The position numbers and the translations under genes are program-made. From assembly GCA_963783195.1 (NCBI GenBank), contig CAWAMV010000004.1:1736001-1800000 (forward strand): a stretch of 64,000 nt of DNA. The letters run 5' to 3'. The stretch's first letter is position 1, and each line of letters opens with the position of its first letter. This DNA is from Croceibacterium_B sp963783195. Its GTDB lineage: Bacteria > Pseudomonadota > Alphaproteobacteria > Sphingomonadales > Sphingomonadaceae. The notes below the pieces were generated by a model that was not told the DNA's origin, did no database searches, and saw only the letters and a list, made by a program, of their open reading frames with translations. Below, piece by piece: positions 35,325-43,700 of this stretch.

Positions 35325-36695
35325 ATGGTCCAGGAAACGGCCGTTTATCGCAAGATCGGGCGGCGGATCCTGCCGCTGCTGTTCCTCGGCTATTTCATGG
35401 CCATCCTCGACCGCGTAAACGTCGGCTTCGCCAAGTTGCAGATGGCCGACCAGCTCGGCCTGTCCGACGCGGTCTACGGCGCGGGGGCAGGCATCTTCTT
35501 CGTCGGATATTTCCTGTTCGAGGTTCCATCGAACCTGATCCTGGCGAAAGTGGGGGCACGCCGCTGGCTGGCGCGCATCATGGTCACCTGGGGGATCGTG
35601 ACGGCCGGATTCCTGTTCATCGCGGACATGCGCTTCGGCGGGATCGCGCAAGCGGCCGGGCTGACCGACCCGCAGTTCGGCTTCTACCTGCTACGGTTCC
35701 TTCTCGGGATCGCCGAGGCAGGGTTCGTGCCCGGCGTCCTGCTTTACCTCACGCAGTGGTTTCCCGCGGCACGGCGCGGGCGGGTAATGGCCGGCTTCTT
35801 CGTCGCCATTCCGCTCGCCAGCGTGGTCGGCGCGCCGTTGTCTGGCGCCCTGCTCGAATTCATGGACGGCGCGGCCGGCTGGCGCGGGTGGCAATGGCTG
35901 TTCCTGCTGGAGGGCATTCCGTCGGTGGCAATTGGCCTGCTGTTCCTCGCGAGGCTGCCGGATTCGCCGCAGCACGCATCCTGGCTGGGACAGGACGAGC
36001 GGGCGCTGGTCGAGGAGCGCCTTGCCCAGGACGCTGCGCGCAAGGCTGCCGCAGGCGAGCGGCACCTCCTGCGCCACGTGTTTACCGACTGGCGCGTTTG
36101 GGCGGCCGGCGGGGCTGATTTCTCCCGCGGAGTCTATGCCAACGCGCTCAACTTCTGGATGCCCACGCTGGTGCAGGAAATCGGCATCGGCAAGACCGAC
36201 TACCTGCGCGTAGGCCTCGTCACGGCTGTTCCGTGGGGTATCGGCGCGGTGGCAATGGTCGCGCTGGCCCGGCGCTCCGACCGAACGGGCGAACGGACCT
36301 GGCACGCGGTCGGCGCTTCCTTGCTGGCGGCGGCCGGACTGCTGTTGCTGACGCTGGATCCGGGCCCGGTTGCGACGGTCCTCGCGCTCAGCATGGTGGC
36401 GGCCGGCAGCCTCGCGTGGCTGGCGGTGTTCTGGACCATCCCCACAGCTTTTCTCTCCGGCGCCGCGGCGGCCGGCGGGATCGCCTGGATCAATGCAGTC
36501 TCGCAGCTGTCGGGATATGTCGGACCGGACCTGCTCGGCCGGGTGCGCGGGGCGAATGCGGGTGACAGCTCCCCGGCCTTCCTGGCGATGGCCGGGGCCG
36601 CCCTGGTGGTCGCGCTTTTGACGTGGATTCTGGGGCGCAGCCATGCCCGCCACGCTGCGGCAGGCAGCGGAGTTTCCGGGCGTGCGGCTGGCTAG
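35325..36695 (+). CDS. MFS transporter, anion:cation symporter (ACS) family
   Basis: 456 residues with 12 predicted membrane helices. The N-terminus RILPLLFLGYFMAILDRVNVGFAKLQM and FFVGYFLFEVPSNLILAKVGARRW are the signatures of the ACS family (phthalate, tartrate and glucarate carriers). Substrate is an organic anion but cannot be fixed. A good SD (GGGGGGAGA) puts the start at 35325; an upstream Met at 35304 is possible. The gene ends 9 nt from the stop of the minus-strand fusion gene. No catabolic genes for an aromatic acid are adjacent. Confidence 0.88.
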   Translation: MVQETAVYRKIGRRILPLLFLGYFMAILDRVNVGFAKLQMADQLGLSDAVYGAGAGIFFVGYFLFEVPSNLILAKVGARRWLARIMVTWGIVTAGFLFIADMRFGGIAQAAGLTDPQFGFYLLRFLLGIAEAGFVPGVLLYLTQWFPAARRGRVMAGFFVAIPLASVVGAPLSGALLEFMDGAAGWRGWQWLFLLEGIPSVAIGLLFLARLPDSPQHASWLGQDERALVEERLAQDAARKAAAGERHLLRHVFTDWRVWAAGGADFSRGVYANALNFWMPTLVQEIGIGKTDYLRVGLVTAVPWGIGAVAMVALARRSDRTGERTWHAVGASLLAAAGLLLLTLDPGPVATVLALSMVAAGSLAWLAVFWTIPTAFLSGAAAAGGIAWINAVSQLSGYVGPDLLGRVRGANAGDSSPAFLAMAGAALVVALLTWILGRSHARHAAAGSGVSGRAAG

Positions 36696-36704
36696 CCAGC
36701 CCGC

Positions 36705-39173
36705 TCAGCGCCCGGGATGCGGGGCCCTTGCAAGGGCATCCTTGCCGACGACGGCCTCGATCCACGGGTGGAACGCGGCGACCGACGTGTAGACGCCCGG
36801 CTTTGCCGGATCGGCGCAACCATCGCCCCAGCTGACGATCCCGACCTGAACATCACTGACAAGGTCCATCAACGGCCCCCCGCTGTCGCCCTGGCAGGTA
36901 TCGGTGCCAACGTCGTTCGCGCAGATCACCCGGCTGTCGATCCGGCCAGGATAGCTGGAATAGGCCTTTCGGCAGCGGGCCGCAGGCCAGACCTTTACCT
37001 GGTCCTGCAGCAATATCGCCGAACTGCGGCCACGCTTGGTCTTGCCGTAGCCGAAGATGCGACCCGGCACTCCGGAATTGACCGCGCCAGGTCGGCTGGC
37101 GAGGCGGGCGGCCTGGACATCGGGCCGCCAAACCGGCGTGATACGCAACAGCGCGATGTCGTTCGCCTTGGTCGCCGAGTCGTAGCGGGGGTGAACGGCC
37201 TTGCCGATCACGGTGTAGAACGATCCCTCCCTGTCGGCCTGGTCGACCGAGCCAAAGCGCACCATCAGCGGGTGATCGGCCATCTTGCCCGAGACGCAAT
37301 GCGCGGCGGTCAGGACCCAGTTGCGCGCGATAAGCGTTCCGCCACACTTCAGCCGCCGCTCCCATTCCGGCTTCACGGCGAACTCCTGCGGCGTGTAATC
37401 GCGGTACTTGAACGACCAGATCGCGCCCTGCCATGGCGCCACTCGTTGCGAGGCCGGTGTGTCGATCGGCGACATCATCCGGGGACGCACCTCTTTGATA
37501 AAAAATAGCGCCGCGATGTTTTCCGCGGGCACCGTCACTCCGCCGATGACAACGGCAGGCCGGAAGATCGCTGCGTCTCGAATGACCATGATCGGTCGGC
37601 CTGGTGGGGAGAGGACGAGATCGCGTCCGACGGCATGCAGGTCGTCCAGCTCCGCATATTCCGGCAGGACGACGACTCCATCGTCGTTCGGCTCGAGGGT
37701 GATGGCGGCAGAGATAGCGCGGACTGTACCCTCTTCGCTCATGCCGGGCAGCGCGTTCGGCCCATCGGCGCGGTCAGCGTCGACCTCCATCGGCGCCGAA
37801 TGCAAATCCGTTTCGCCGAGTTCGATCGTGGCGTCGCGGTCGGACCGGTCGGCGACCGGCGGAGCCGGCGGCGGATCGGGCGGGGCGAAGCGCGCTTCGT
37901 GCGCGTAGAACGCCTCGTAGGCCGGCCAGGGAATGTGCCCTTCGGCGTGCTGGTACCAGCCGAGCGGATAACCAGCCTGTGCTGTGCTTTCGGGCGGCGG
38001 CATCGGCCCCTCGGCGACCGGCTGGCCGAGCAGCGCCCAAGCATCTCTCGCAGCCTGCGTCGCCAGCCACATTCCGCGCGGATCGACCCAGGCGTCCCCC
38101 TTGTCGGCCACGCCGCTGGTCACGAACAGCGGCCGCGGTGCGCGCAGGGCGATCAGCGTATGCGCGTCTATCGGCAGTTCGGCCACCGAATGGCCTTCGC
38201 GGGCATAGCCCATGATGGCCGGCGTGAACCAGTGGAACGCCCCGCTCGACGCCATGTTCTCCCACCGCTCGCCAAAGTCGCGGCGCATGATCTTGGCACC
38301 GCCGGCGCCAGAGCTGGAAACGTGGGCGTCGGCAAATTCGCGGTCGAACGCGGCGGCGACAAGCACGCCCTTGCCGAAGCGGGAATGGCCGGTCAGCGAG
38401 ATGCGCGCCGGGTTGATCCGCGGGTCGAGCGCGAGTTCCTCGCGCAGCCGGCTCGCGCCCCAGGCCCAGGCCCGCAGCGCGCCCCAGTCGTGTTCCCCGC
38501 GCGGCCACTGGGCGAAGCCGATGATCCCTTCCTCCATCGTGGCTGCGCTGTCCGGCTGGAGCATCTGCGGGTGATATTCGACGAAGGCGAAACCGTGGCT
38601 GCGGGCCTGCGCCACCGGGTCGGGTGCAGGTGGACCGGGAAAATCGGGCGCTTTCCCGCCAGGCCACATGTAGGTGTAGGCGATGAGAGCAGGCGAAGGT
38701 CGGGGCGCGTCGGCGAAGGTAATCGTGGCGTCGATGGCAGGCCCGGTGTCGCCACGGTAGTTGGCGACCCGCCCGCTCCAGTGCTCGACGCCGGGCGAGA
38801 TGGCCTCCTTGCGCCAGGTGACGGTGAAGCTGGCCACGTCTTCAGGCAACCGGCCGACCCACTCGTCCTCGACGAGCTGGAGCATCTTTTCGCGTCGGTC
38901 GTCCCATTCGCCGGGTCGGGGCGGCGGGTCCCTGAGGAAGAGCTTGGGCAGGGGCAGGTCGCCGACCTTCGCCTCGTCGTAGTTCACCGCGTTCGGAGAA
39001 TTCGGATCGTTGCCGTCGGCACCGGGCCGCAGCTCGCCATAGCCGAAGCGTGCCCGCTCGGCGGCGTGAACTTCGGAGGCCGTTTCGGCCGGCGCCGTGC
39101 TGGATGCCAGCAGCGCAAACGACGCCAGCAGCGCGCGCGCTATTTGACGACCGGCATTTCCCCGTTCTGCCAT
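36705..39173 (-). CDS. Secreted fusion: CE15-like alpha/beta-hydrolase (glucuronoyl esterase type) plus S1 trypsin-like protease
   Basis: 822 residues in one frame. A signal peptide (about 1-29, IARALLASFALLASSTAPAE) is followed by a hydrolase (about 40-428) with the CE15-type nucleophile motif TGHSRFGKG (Ser264), the DAWVDPRG segment and a C-terminal His in HAEGHIPWP. A Pro/Asp-rich linker (430-470) leads through a region of unknown fold (470-580) to a trypsin domain with the full triad: LTAAHC (His625), NDIALL (Asp672) and CQGDSGGP (Ser764). The trypsin part has no signal of its own, so it is exported with the esterase. The start overlaps the last 34 nt of the rhodanese gene. Confidence 0.8.
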   Translation of the reverse strand: MAERGNAGRQIARALLASFALLASSTAPAETASEVHAAERARFGYGELRPGADGNDPNSPNAVNYDEAKVGDLPLPKLFLRDPPPRPGEWDDRREKMLQLVEDEWVGRLPEDVASFTVTWRKEAISPGVEHWSGRVANYRGDTGPAIDATITFADAPRPSPALIAYTYMWPGGKAPDFPGPPAPDPVAQARSHGFAFVEYHPQMLQPDSAATMEEGIIGFAQWPRGEHDWGALRAWAWGASRLREELALDPRINPARISLTGHSRFGKGVLVAAAFDREFADAHVSSSGAGGAKIMRRDFGERWENMASSGAFHWFTPAIMGYAREGHSVAELPIDAHTLIALRAPRPLFVTSGVADKGDAWVDPRGMWLATQAARDAWALLGQPVAEGPMPPPESTAQAGYPLGWYQHAEGHIPWPAYEAFYAHEARFAPPDPPPAPPVADRSDRDATIELGETDLHSAPMEVDADRADGPNALPGMSEEGTVRAISAAITLEPNDDGVVVLPEYAELDDLHAVGRDLVLSPPGRPIMVIRDAAIFRPAVVIGGVTVPAENIAALFFIKEVRPRMMSPIDTPASQRVAPWQGAIWSFKYRDYTPQEFAVKPEWERRLKCGGTLIARNWVLTAAHCVSGKMADHPLMVRFGSVDQADREGSFYTVIGKAVHPRYDSATKANDIALLRITPVWRPDVQAARLASRPGAVNSGVPGRIFGYGKTKRGRSSAILLQDQVKVWPAARCRKAYSSYPGRIDSRVICANDVGTDTCQGDSGGPLMDLVSDVQVGIVSWGDGCADPAKPGVYTSVAAFHPWIEAVVGKDALARAPHPGR

Positions 39174-39589
39174 GCAGTAATCCCCCCGGTCATGCTGGCC
39201 ACATTGTGGAAGCCCATCTTCGACATCGCCTCCTGCGCCTCGCCGCTGCGATGTCCGCTGCGGCAGTAAAGGACGTAGTTGCCGTCCTTCGGCAGCGTCG
39301 AGACCTTCGCGGCGAAGTCGTCGGATTTCCAGTCGACGTTGGTCGCATTGGCGATATGTCCGTCGGCAAACTCCTCGGGTGTGCGCACGTCGATCAGTTC
39401 GACCCGGTCGGCATCCTGTCCGGCGCTCAGGCGATAATAATCCTGGGGCGAGATGGCGGTGGCGAGCTGCACGTTCGGCATCTCGGCCGGAGCTTCCTTT
39501 GCCGTGGCGTCCGGCGTTCCGGAACCGCAAGCTGCCAGCAGGGCCATCGGCCCCAGGGCGAAGAGGGCGAGCGAAAGGCGAGCAGTCAT
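39140..39589 (-). CDS. Rhodanese-domain lipoprotein
   Basis: 149 residues. A lipoprotein signal (lipobox LAAC, about residues 18-21) precedes a single rhodanese domain with VELIDVRTPEEFADGHIANA and the active-site loop YCRSGHRS (Cys about 109). The protein should be a periplasmic, lipid-anchored sulfur transferase or redox factor. It lies 27 nt downstream of the TIGR02117 gene and overlaps the fusion gene start. The Met at 39589 follows AGGAGACC on the minus strand. Confidence 0.85.
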   Translation of the reverse strand: MTARLSLALFALGPMALLAACGSGTPDATAKEAPAEMPNVQLATAISPQDYYRLSAGQDADRVELIDVRTPEEFADGHIANATNVDWKSDDFAAKVSTLPKDGNYVLYCRSGHRSGEAQEAMSKMGFHNVASMTGGITAWQNGEMPVVK

Positions 39590-39616
39590 TGCTTGGGTCT
39601 CCTGGATTTCCCGACC

Positions 39617-40321
39617 TTACCCTGCCGCCGCGCCGGTTTCCACCTCCGGAACCCATTTCATCACCCCGCCTGCGAACGGCGTCCACCAGCCCGTCTCGAT
39701 CCCGGCTGCCGCAAGGGTGTCGCTGGTCCACTGGTTGCAGGTGTTGCGGAAGGTGTAGTGGCCCGGCGCCTCGTAGAAGACGTCGTAGTCGCCGTAGCCG
39801 GGGTAGCGGACGATCGCCCCGCGGGGGACCACGCGGTCGATCCGCGCGACGAGGCGGCGATATTGCTCGCGCGTAAGGCGCAGCAGGCGAATGTCGGCGC
39901 CCGGGGCGGGGCGCACGTAGTGCGCGACGTGCAGCAGCCCGTCGCCGCCCAGGCCAAGGATGCGCAGCACCGTGAGCGGCGACAGGTCCCACCAGGTCGG
40001 GGTGTCGAGAAAGACTCGCTTCTCGCCCCACGAAATCGAAACGTGGGTGTAATCGCGGTTCGGCTCGGCAATGTCGCTGACGGGGAAGTCTGTGCGCCAA
40101 TCCCGCTCCGCGGTAACGGCGGGGAGCACCAGCGCCGTGTGCACGCCGTTCGTCTCGACCATGATCTCGACACCCTCTCGCGGCTCCCGCCAGTCCCCGT
40201 TGCGCGGAATCGAGCTGCCGATCCAGGCGATCAGCAGGAACAGCGCGATGGCGCCCGCCAGCGCGAGCGCGAGCCAGCGCGCCGCGCGCAGGATCACCCG
40301 GCGAAGCGGCGCCTGAGCCAC
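39617..40321 (-). CDS. TIGR02117 (DUF2459) family protein
   Basis: 234 residues. One N-terminal transmembrane helix (about 10-38) anchors a periplasmic domain with the family pattern VETNGVHTALVLP, HVSISWGEKRVFLDTPTWWDL and NTCNQWTSDTLAAAGI. The conserved Cys, His and Asn pattern suggests a hydrolase-like fold, but no function is established. It overlaps the end of prmA by 28 nt, so the two are coupled. Confidence 0.85.
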   Translation of the reverse strand: MAQAPLRRVILRAARWLALALAGAIALFLLIAWIGSSIPRNGDWREPREGVEIMVETNGVHTALVLPAVTAERDWRTDFPVSDIAEPNRDYTHVSISWGEKRVFLDTPTWWDLSPLTVLRILGLGGDGLLHVAHYVRPAPGADIRLLRLTREQYRRLVARIDRVVPRGAIVRYPGYGDYDVFYEAPGHYTFRNTCNQWTSDTLAAAGIETGWWTPFAGGVMKWVPEVETGAAAG

Positions 40322-41205
40322 AGGATCGACCAGTCGCCTTTGACCAGCCGGGCCACGAGATGGAACCCTTCACGCCGGTAGGCGGTCCGGATGGCGCGCT
40401 CCTGCGTCTCGAGCAGGCCGGCAAGCAGCAGGTTGCCGCGCGGCGGGACGGCGGCGGCGAAATCGGGCGCGAGCTCGGTCAGCGGCCCGGCAAGGATGTT
40501 GGCGATCAGCAGGTCGTAGGGCCCGCAGGCGCGCAGCAGCGGATCGTCCATGCCCGGTGCGATCGCCACGGCAAGCTGTCCTGCGCGCGCGCCGATGGCG
40601 AACCCGTTGGCGGCGGCGTTCTCGGCCACGACGGGACCGCAGACAGGATCGATGTCGCTGGCGACGGCATGGGCGCGCGGCCAGAGGTCGAGTGCGGCGA
40701 AAGCGAGCAACCCGGTGCCGGTGCCGATATCGGCCACGCGGCGAGGCGCGAGCCCCCGGTGCTTCATCGCGCTCAACATGGTGAGGCACCCGGCCGTCGT
40801 CGCATGCTGACCGGTGCCGAAGGCCTGGCTGGCAGGGATCGCGAAGCTGCGCACGCCGGCTTCGTCGCTGGACGGCCGGTCGGGCGTGTGGACGTAAAAT
40901 CGCCCCGCCCGGATCGGCTCGAGCCCTTGCTGGCTCTGGGTCACCCAATCGCTGTTCGGCAGGTGTTCGGCAGTCAGATCGAGCGCTTCATCCGCAAGCA
41001 ATTGCGCCACCGCGCGGCGGTCCGCCGCGGTCGGCCTGCGCGGCAGGTAGGCGTCGAGCCGCCAGTCCTCGGGCCGGTCCTCGGCCATCTCGAACCCGGT
41101 CAGAACGATCTCCGGATCCCACTCGAGGGCCTCCTCCTGCGCCACCAGTGCGGCCTGGATAACAGCCTTCGGACCGAATGCGGTGAGCTTCCAGCTGTCA
41201 GCCAC
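40294..41205 (-). CDS. prmA: Ribosomal protein L11 methyltransferase
   Basis: 303 residues, a SAM-dependent enzyme that methylates L11. The N-terminal domain (ADSWKLTAFGPKAVIQAAL) is followed by the catalytic domain with GTGQHATTAGCLTML, the SAM motif VADIGTGTGLLAFAAL, and DLLIANILAGPLTEL, the NIxxxxL family signature. The GTG at 41205 overlaps the upstream metallo-beta-lactamase stop (GTGGCTGA), so translation is coupled. The C-terminus overlaps the TIGR02117 gene. Confidence 0.93.
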   Translation of the reverse strand: MADSWKLTAFGPKAVIQAALVAQEEALEWDPEIVLTGFEMAEDRPEDWRLDAYLPRRPTAADRRAVAQLLADEALDLTAEHLPNSDWVTQSQQGLEPIRAGRFYVHTPDRPSSDEAGVRSFAIPASQAFGTGQHATTAGCLTMLSAMKHRGLAPRRVADIGTGTGLLAFAALDLWPRAHAVASDIDPVCGPVVAENAAANGFAIGARAGQLAVAIAPGMDDPLLRACGPYDLLIANILAGPLTELAPDFAAAVPPRGNLLLAGLLETQERAIRTAYRREGFHLVARLVKGDWSILWLRRRFAG

Positions 41206-42112
41206 CCGTGGTTTCCTCCGCCAGGCGGCGCTCGAACTGCGCGGCTGCGCCTCGCGCATAGCTGCGGCAGGCGTCGGGGGAAGGTTTTACGGTGCCCGCC
41301 GCGAACCGCGCCTCCATTCCGCTCGCCCCGGGATGCGGAGTGACGAGGATATCGCACGGAATGGCGGCCGCCCTGGCAAACCCGCTGCGAACCTGCGCGA
41401 CGTAGGCCGGGTGGTCGGCAAACCGGTAGCTGGAGGCAGCCGGAGTTGAGAGCGAATCGACGTAGGCGATCGTGCGGCAGGCACCCGCCTCGCAGCTTTG
41501 CCAGGTCCAGCTTGTCGAGCCGGGCGTGTGCGCCGGCGTAGAGTGCGCGGTGAAGACGGTACCGCCAAGGGTGAAGGTCTCCCCGTCCCGGATGACCCAG
41601 CTGACTTTGAAGCCTGCGAATGGCGGGATGTCGGCCGCCTGCGGATCCTCCGGCAGCGGCTTGCCGGATTCCATCTGCTTTACCGCCTTGTCGAGCCCCA
41701 CGACCCGCGCGCCGGTCGCCCGCTGCAGGGCGGCGGTCGCGCCGACGTGATCGAGGTGTTCGTGGCTCGAGAGCAGGGCTTTTATGCTCGCCGGCTGCAC
41801 GCCCAGACGTTCGAGATTGGCGAGGATGAGGGGCGCAGCCTCCGGCATTCCGCTGTCGAGCAGGACGTCGCCCGCGGGGGTCGGGACGAGAAGCGAAGCA
41901 ATCCCGCAGGTGCCGACGTACCATGTGTTGCCGTAGACCCGGAACGGAGGGGCGCCGGCCGTCCACGCCTCGCGGCCATCGCCTGCATTCGCGCAGGCCG
42001 CCTGCCATTCCGCAAAGGCTGCGCCGCCGGCAGCCAGAGGAACATCGGCGGCAGACGAGACAGGGGCGCATCCCGCCAAAGCAAGAACTGCCCCAAGGCT
42101 TCTACCGAACAT
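41198..42112 (-). CDS. Subclass B3 metallo-beta-lactamase
   Basis: 304 residues. A signal peptide with a possible lipobox (LAGC) is followed by the metallo-beta-lactamase fold. All B3 zinc ligands are visible: SHEHLDHVG (HxHxDH), the His in HSTPAHTPGS and the His in DILVTPHPGASGM. The B3 class includes L1, GOB and several environmental sphingomonad enzymes that hydrolyse penicillins, cephalosporins and carbapenems. Here it lies inside an overlapping operon (SDR, this gene, prmA) with no regulator, so expression is probably constitutive. Activity on antibiotics is inferred from motifs only. Confidence 0.85.
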   Translation of the reverse strand: MFGRSLGAVLALAGCAPVSSAADVPLAAGGAAFAEWQAACANAGDGREAWTAGAPPFRVYGNTWYVGTCGIASLLVPTPAGDVLLDSGMPEAAPLILANLERLGVQPASIKALLSSHEHLDHVGATAALQRATGARVVGLDKAVKQMESGKPLPEDPQAADIPPFAGFKVSWVIRDGETFTLGGTVFTAHSTPAHTPGSTSWTWQSCEAGACRTIAYVDSLSTPAASSYRFADHPAYVAQVRSGFARAAAIPCDILVTPHPGASGMEARFAAGTVKPSPDACRSYARGAAAQFERRLAEETTGG

Positions 42113-42812
42113 AGCTTGCCCCGTTCACATCCAGCGTGGCGCCTGTTGCGCTTGCAGGCGCGTCGAGGGCGCAGAACACTGCGCACGTGGCAATCTCTTC
42201 CGGCGTCGCCACGCGACCGAGCGGGATGTCCGCCAAGAGACCCTCGCCGCCGCGACTCGCGAGATAATCGCCGGCCATGGCAGTGTCGGTGAAGCCCGGC
42301 GTTATGGCGTAGCTCAAGATCCCCCGGCCGGCATAGGCGCGCGCGATGGTCTTGTGCAGCGCCAGCATCCCGCCCTTGCTGGCCGCGTAGTGCCAATGGT
42401 CCGGCGAATCGCCCCGGTGCCCGGCGCGGCTCGCGACGTGGACGATGCGGCCGCCGCTGCCGCTTGCCAGCCATTCGCGCACGGCGAAGCGGCTTAGCTG
42501 GGCCGAGGCGGTGAGGTTGATCCGGATGGTGTCTTCCCAGCTGTCGAGCCAGGCGATGTCGGAGCCGTCGAGCGGGTTGGCGGCAAACAGGCCGGCGTTG
42601 TTGATCAGCACGTCGATGCGCCCGCCCGAGCGATCGAGCGCTTCCTGCCAGAGCATTTGCGGGGCGAGCGGGTCGAGGAAATCGGCGGCGATCGTCGAAT
42701 CGTCGGCAGGCCGGGTGGCGTGGCCGATGACGGTGCAGCCGCGTTCCCGCAGCGCCTCGGCGATTGCCTTGCCGATCCCGCGCGACGACCCAGTTAGGAG
42801 TACGGTGGGCAT
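42102..42812 (-). CDS. Short-chain dehydrogenase/reductase, 3-oxoacyl-ACP reductase-like
   Basis: 236 residues. SDR motifs: TGSSRGIG (7-14), NNAGLF (about 75), the Ser-Tyr-Lys triad with WHYAASKGGM (about 150-159), and the C-terminal ATGATLDVNGASYV. NADP(H)-dependent; the substrate is unknown. It is the first gene of the minus-strand operon and overlaps the metallo-beta-lactamase start by 11 nt. It is divergent from sdhC across 79 nt, where both promoters must lie. Confidence 0.9.
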   Translation of the reverse strand: MPTVLLTGSSRGIGKAIAEALRERGCTVIGHATRPADDSTIAADFLDPLAPQMLWQEALDRSGGRIDVLINNAGLFAANPLDGSDIAWLDSWEDTIRINLTASAQLSRFAVREWLASGSGGRIVHVASRAGHRGDSPDHWHYAASKGGMLALHKTIARAYAGRGILSYAITPGFTDTAMAGDYLASRGGEGLLADIPLGRVATPEEIATCAVFCALDAPASATGATLDVNGASYVR

Positions 42813-42891
42813 TGCCGGCCTCTAGCCCCTGTTGCCTCGCTTGGCCATTGCGCTAAGGGGTACCCCGTTCAGCGAACCCGACGGATGTTAC

Positions 42892-43272
42892 ATGGCCCAC
42901 CGCCCACTCTCACCTCACCTTTCGATCTGGAAATGGGGGCCGCATATGGCGGTTTCCATTCTTCACCGCATCAGCGGTCAGGGCATGGCCTTCGTCGGTC
43001 TGCCGGTACTGCTGTGGTGGCTCGGCGCGATGGCCAGCGGGCCGGAGGCTTACGAGACCTTCCACGCCGCCGCGTCTTCGTGGTTCGGATACGTCGTGTT
43101 GGTCGGGCTGACCTGGACCTTCTTCACACACCTTTGCTCCGGCATCCGCCACTTCGTCCTCGACACGGGCGCGGGCTACGAACTCGAGAGCAATAAGCTC
43201 TGGTCGATCGCCACGCTCCTCCTTCCCATTCTGATGACCGCCGCCTTCTGGGCCGCAATTCTCCTGAAGTAG
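42892..43272 (+). CDS. sdhC: Succinate dehydrogenase cytochrome b556 subunit
   Basis: 126 residues with three membrane helices. RPLSPHLSIWKW and SILHRISGQGM match SdhC, and HLCSGIRHFVLD contains the heme-ligand His motif. SdhC anchors complex II and binds quinone. The start at 42892 (MAHRPLSPHL) is the family start. It is 8 nt from sdhD and the first gene of sdhC-sdhD-sdhA. Confidence 0.96.
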   Translation: MAHRPLSPHLSIWKWGPHMAVSILHRISGQGMAFVGLPVLLWWLGAMASGPEAYETFHAAASSWFGYVVLVGLTWTFFTHLCSGIRHFVLDTGAGYELESNKLWSIATLLLPILMTAAFWAAILLK

Positions 43273-43280
43273 ATACTGCG

Positions 43281-43700
43281 ATGGATCCGAAAGCCACTCC
43301 CGAAAGCTATGCTACAAAGGGCACACCGATCGGCCGCGTGCGCGGGCTCGGCGCCGGCCACCACGGCACGCATGACTGGCTGCTCATGCGCTACACCTCT
43401 GTTGGAAGCCTGCTGCTGGGGGCATTCCTGCTCGTCTCGCTCGCGCTCATGCCGGACACGACCTTTGGCACGGTCAGCGAGTGGTTGGCGCGGCCGGTTC
43501 CTGCCGCCGCCATGGCGCTGCTTGTGGTGAGCGTATTCTGGCACACGCGCCTCGGCGTCGCAGAGCTGATCGGCGATTACGTTCACACCGACGGCAACAA
43601 GTTCGCCGCGATTCTCGCGCTCAATCTAGCCATCATCGGCGGCGCGGGCTTCGCCCTGTTCTGCATCGCCCGCCTCGCTTTGGGCGGAGGAGCCGCCTGA
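43281..43700 (+). CDS. sdhD: Succinate dehydrogenase membrane anchor subunit
   Basis: 139 residues with three hydrophobic helices. GLGAGHHGTHDWLLMRYTSVG and WHTRLGVAELIGDYVHT are the conserved N-terminal and heme-proximal parts of alphaproteobacterial SdhD. Its stop overlaps the sdhA start (TGATG), giving translational coupling. Confidence 0.94.
   Translation: MDPKATPESYATKGTPIGRVRGLGAGHHGTHDWLLMRYTSVGSLLLGAFLLVSLALMPDTTFGTVSEWLARPVPAAAMALLVVSVFWHTRLGVAELIGDYVHTDGNKFAAILALNLAIIGGAGFALFCIARLALGGGAA

Noticed and set aside
39174..40424. Upstream extension of the fusion-gene frame to more than 1200 residues
   Set aside because: The extension runs antisense-like through prmA and TIGR02117 in a third frame and is Arg/Ala-rich without motifs; the signal peptide at 39173 is the real start.
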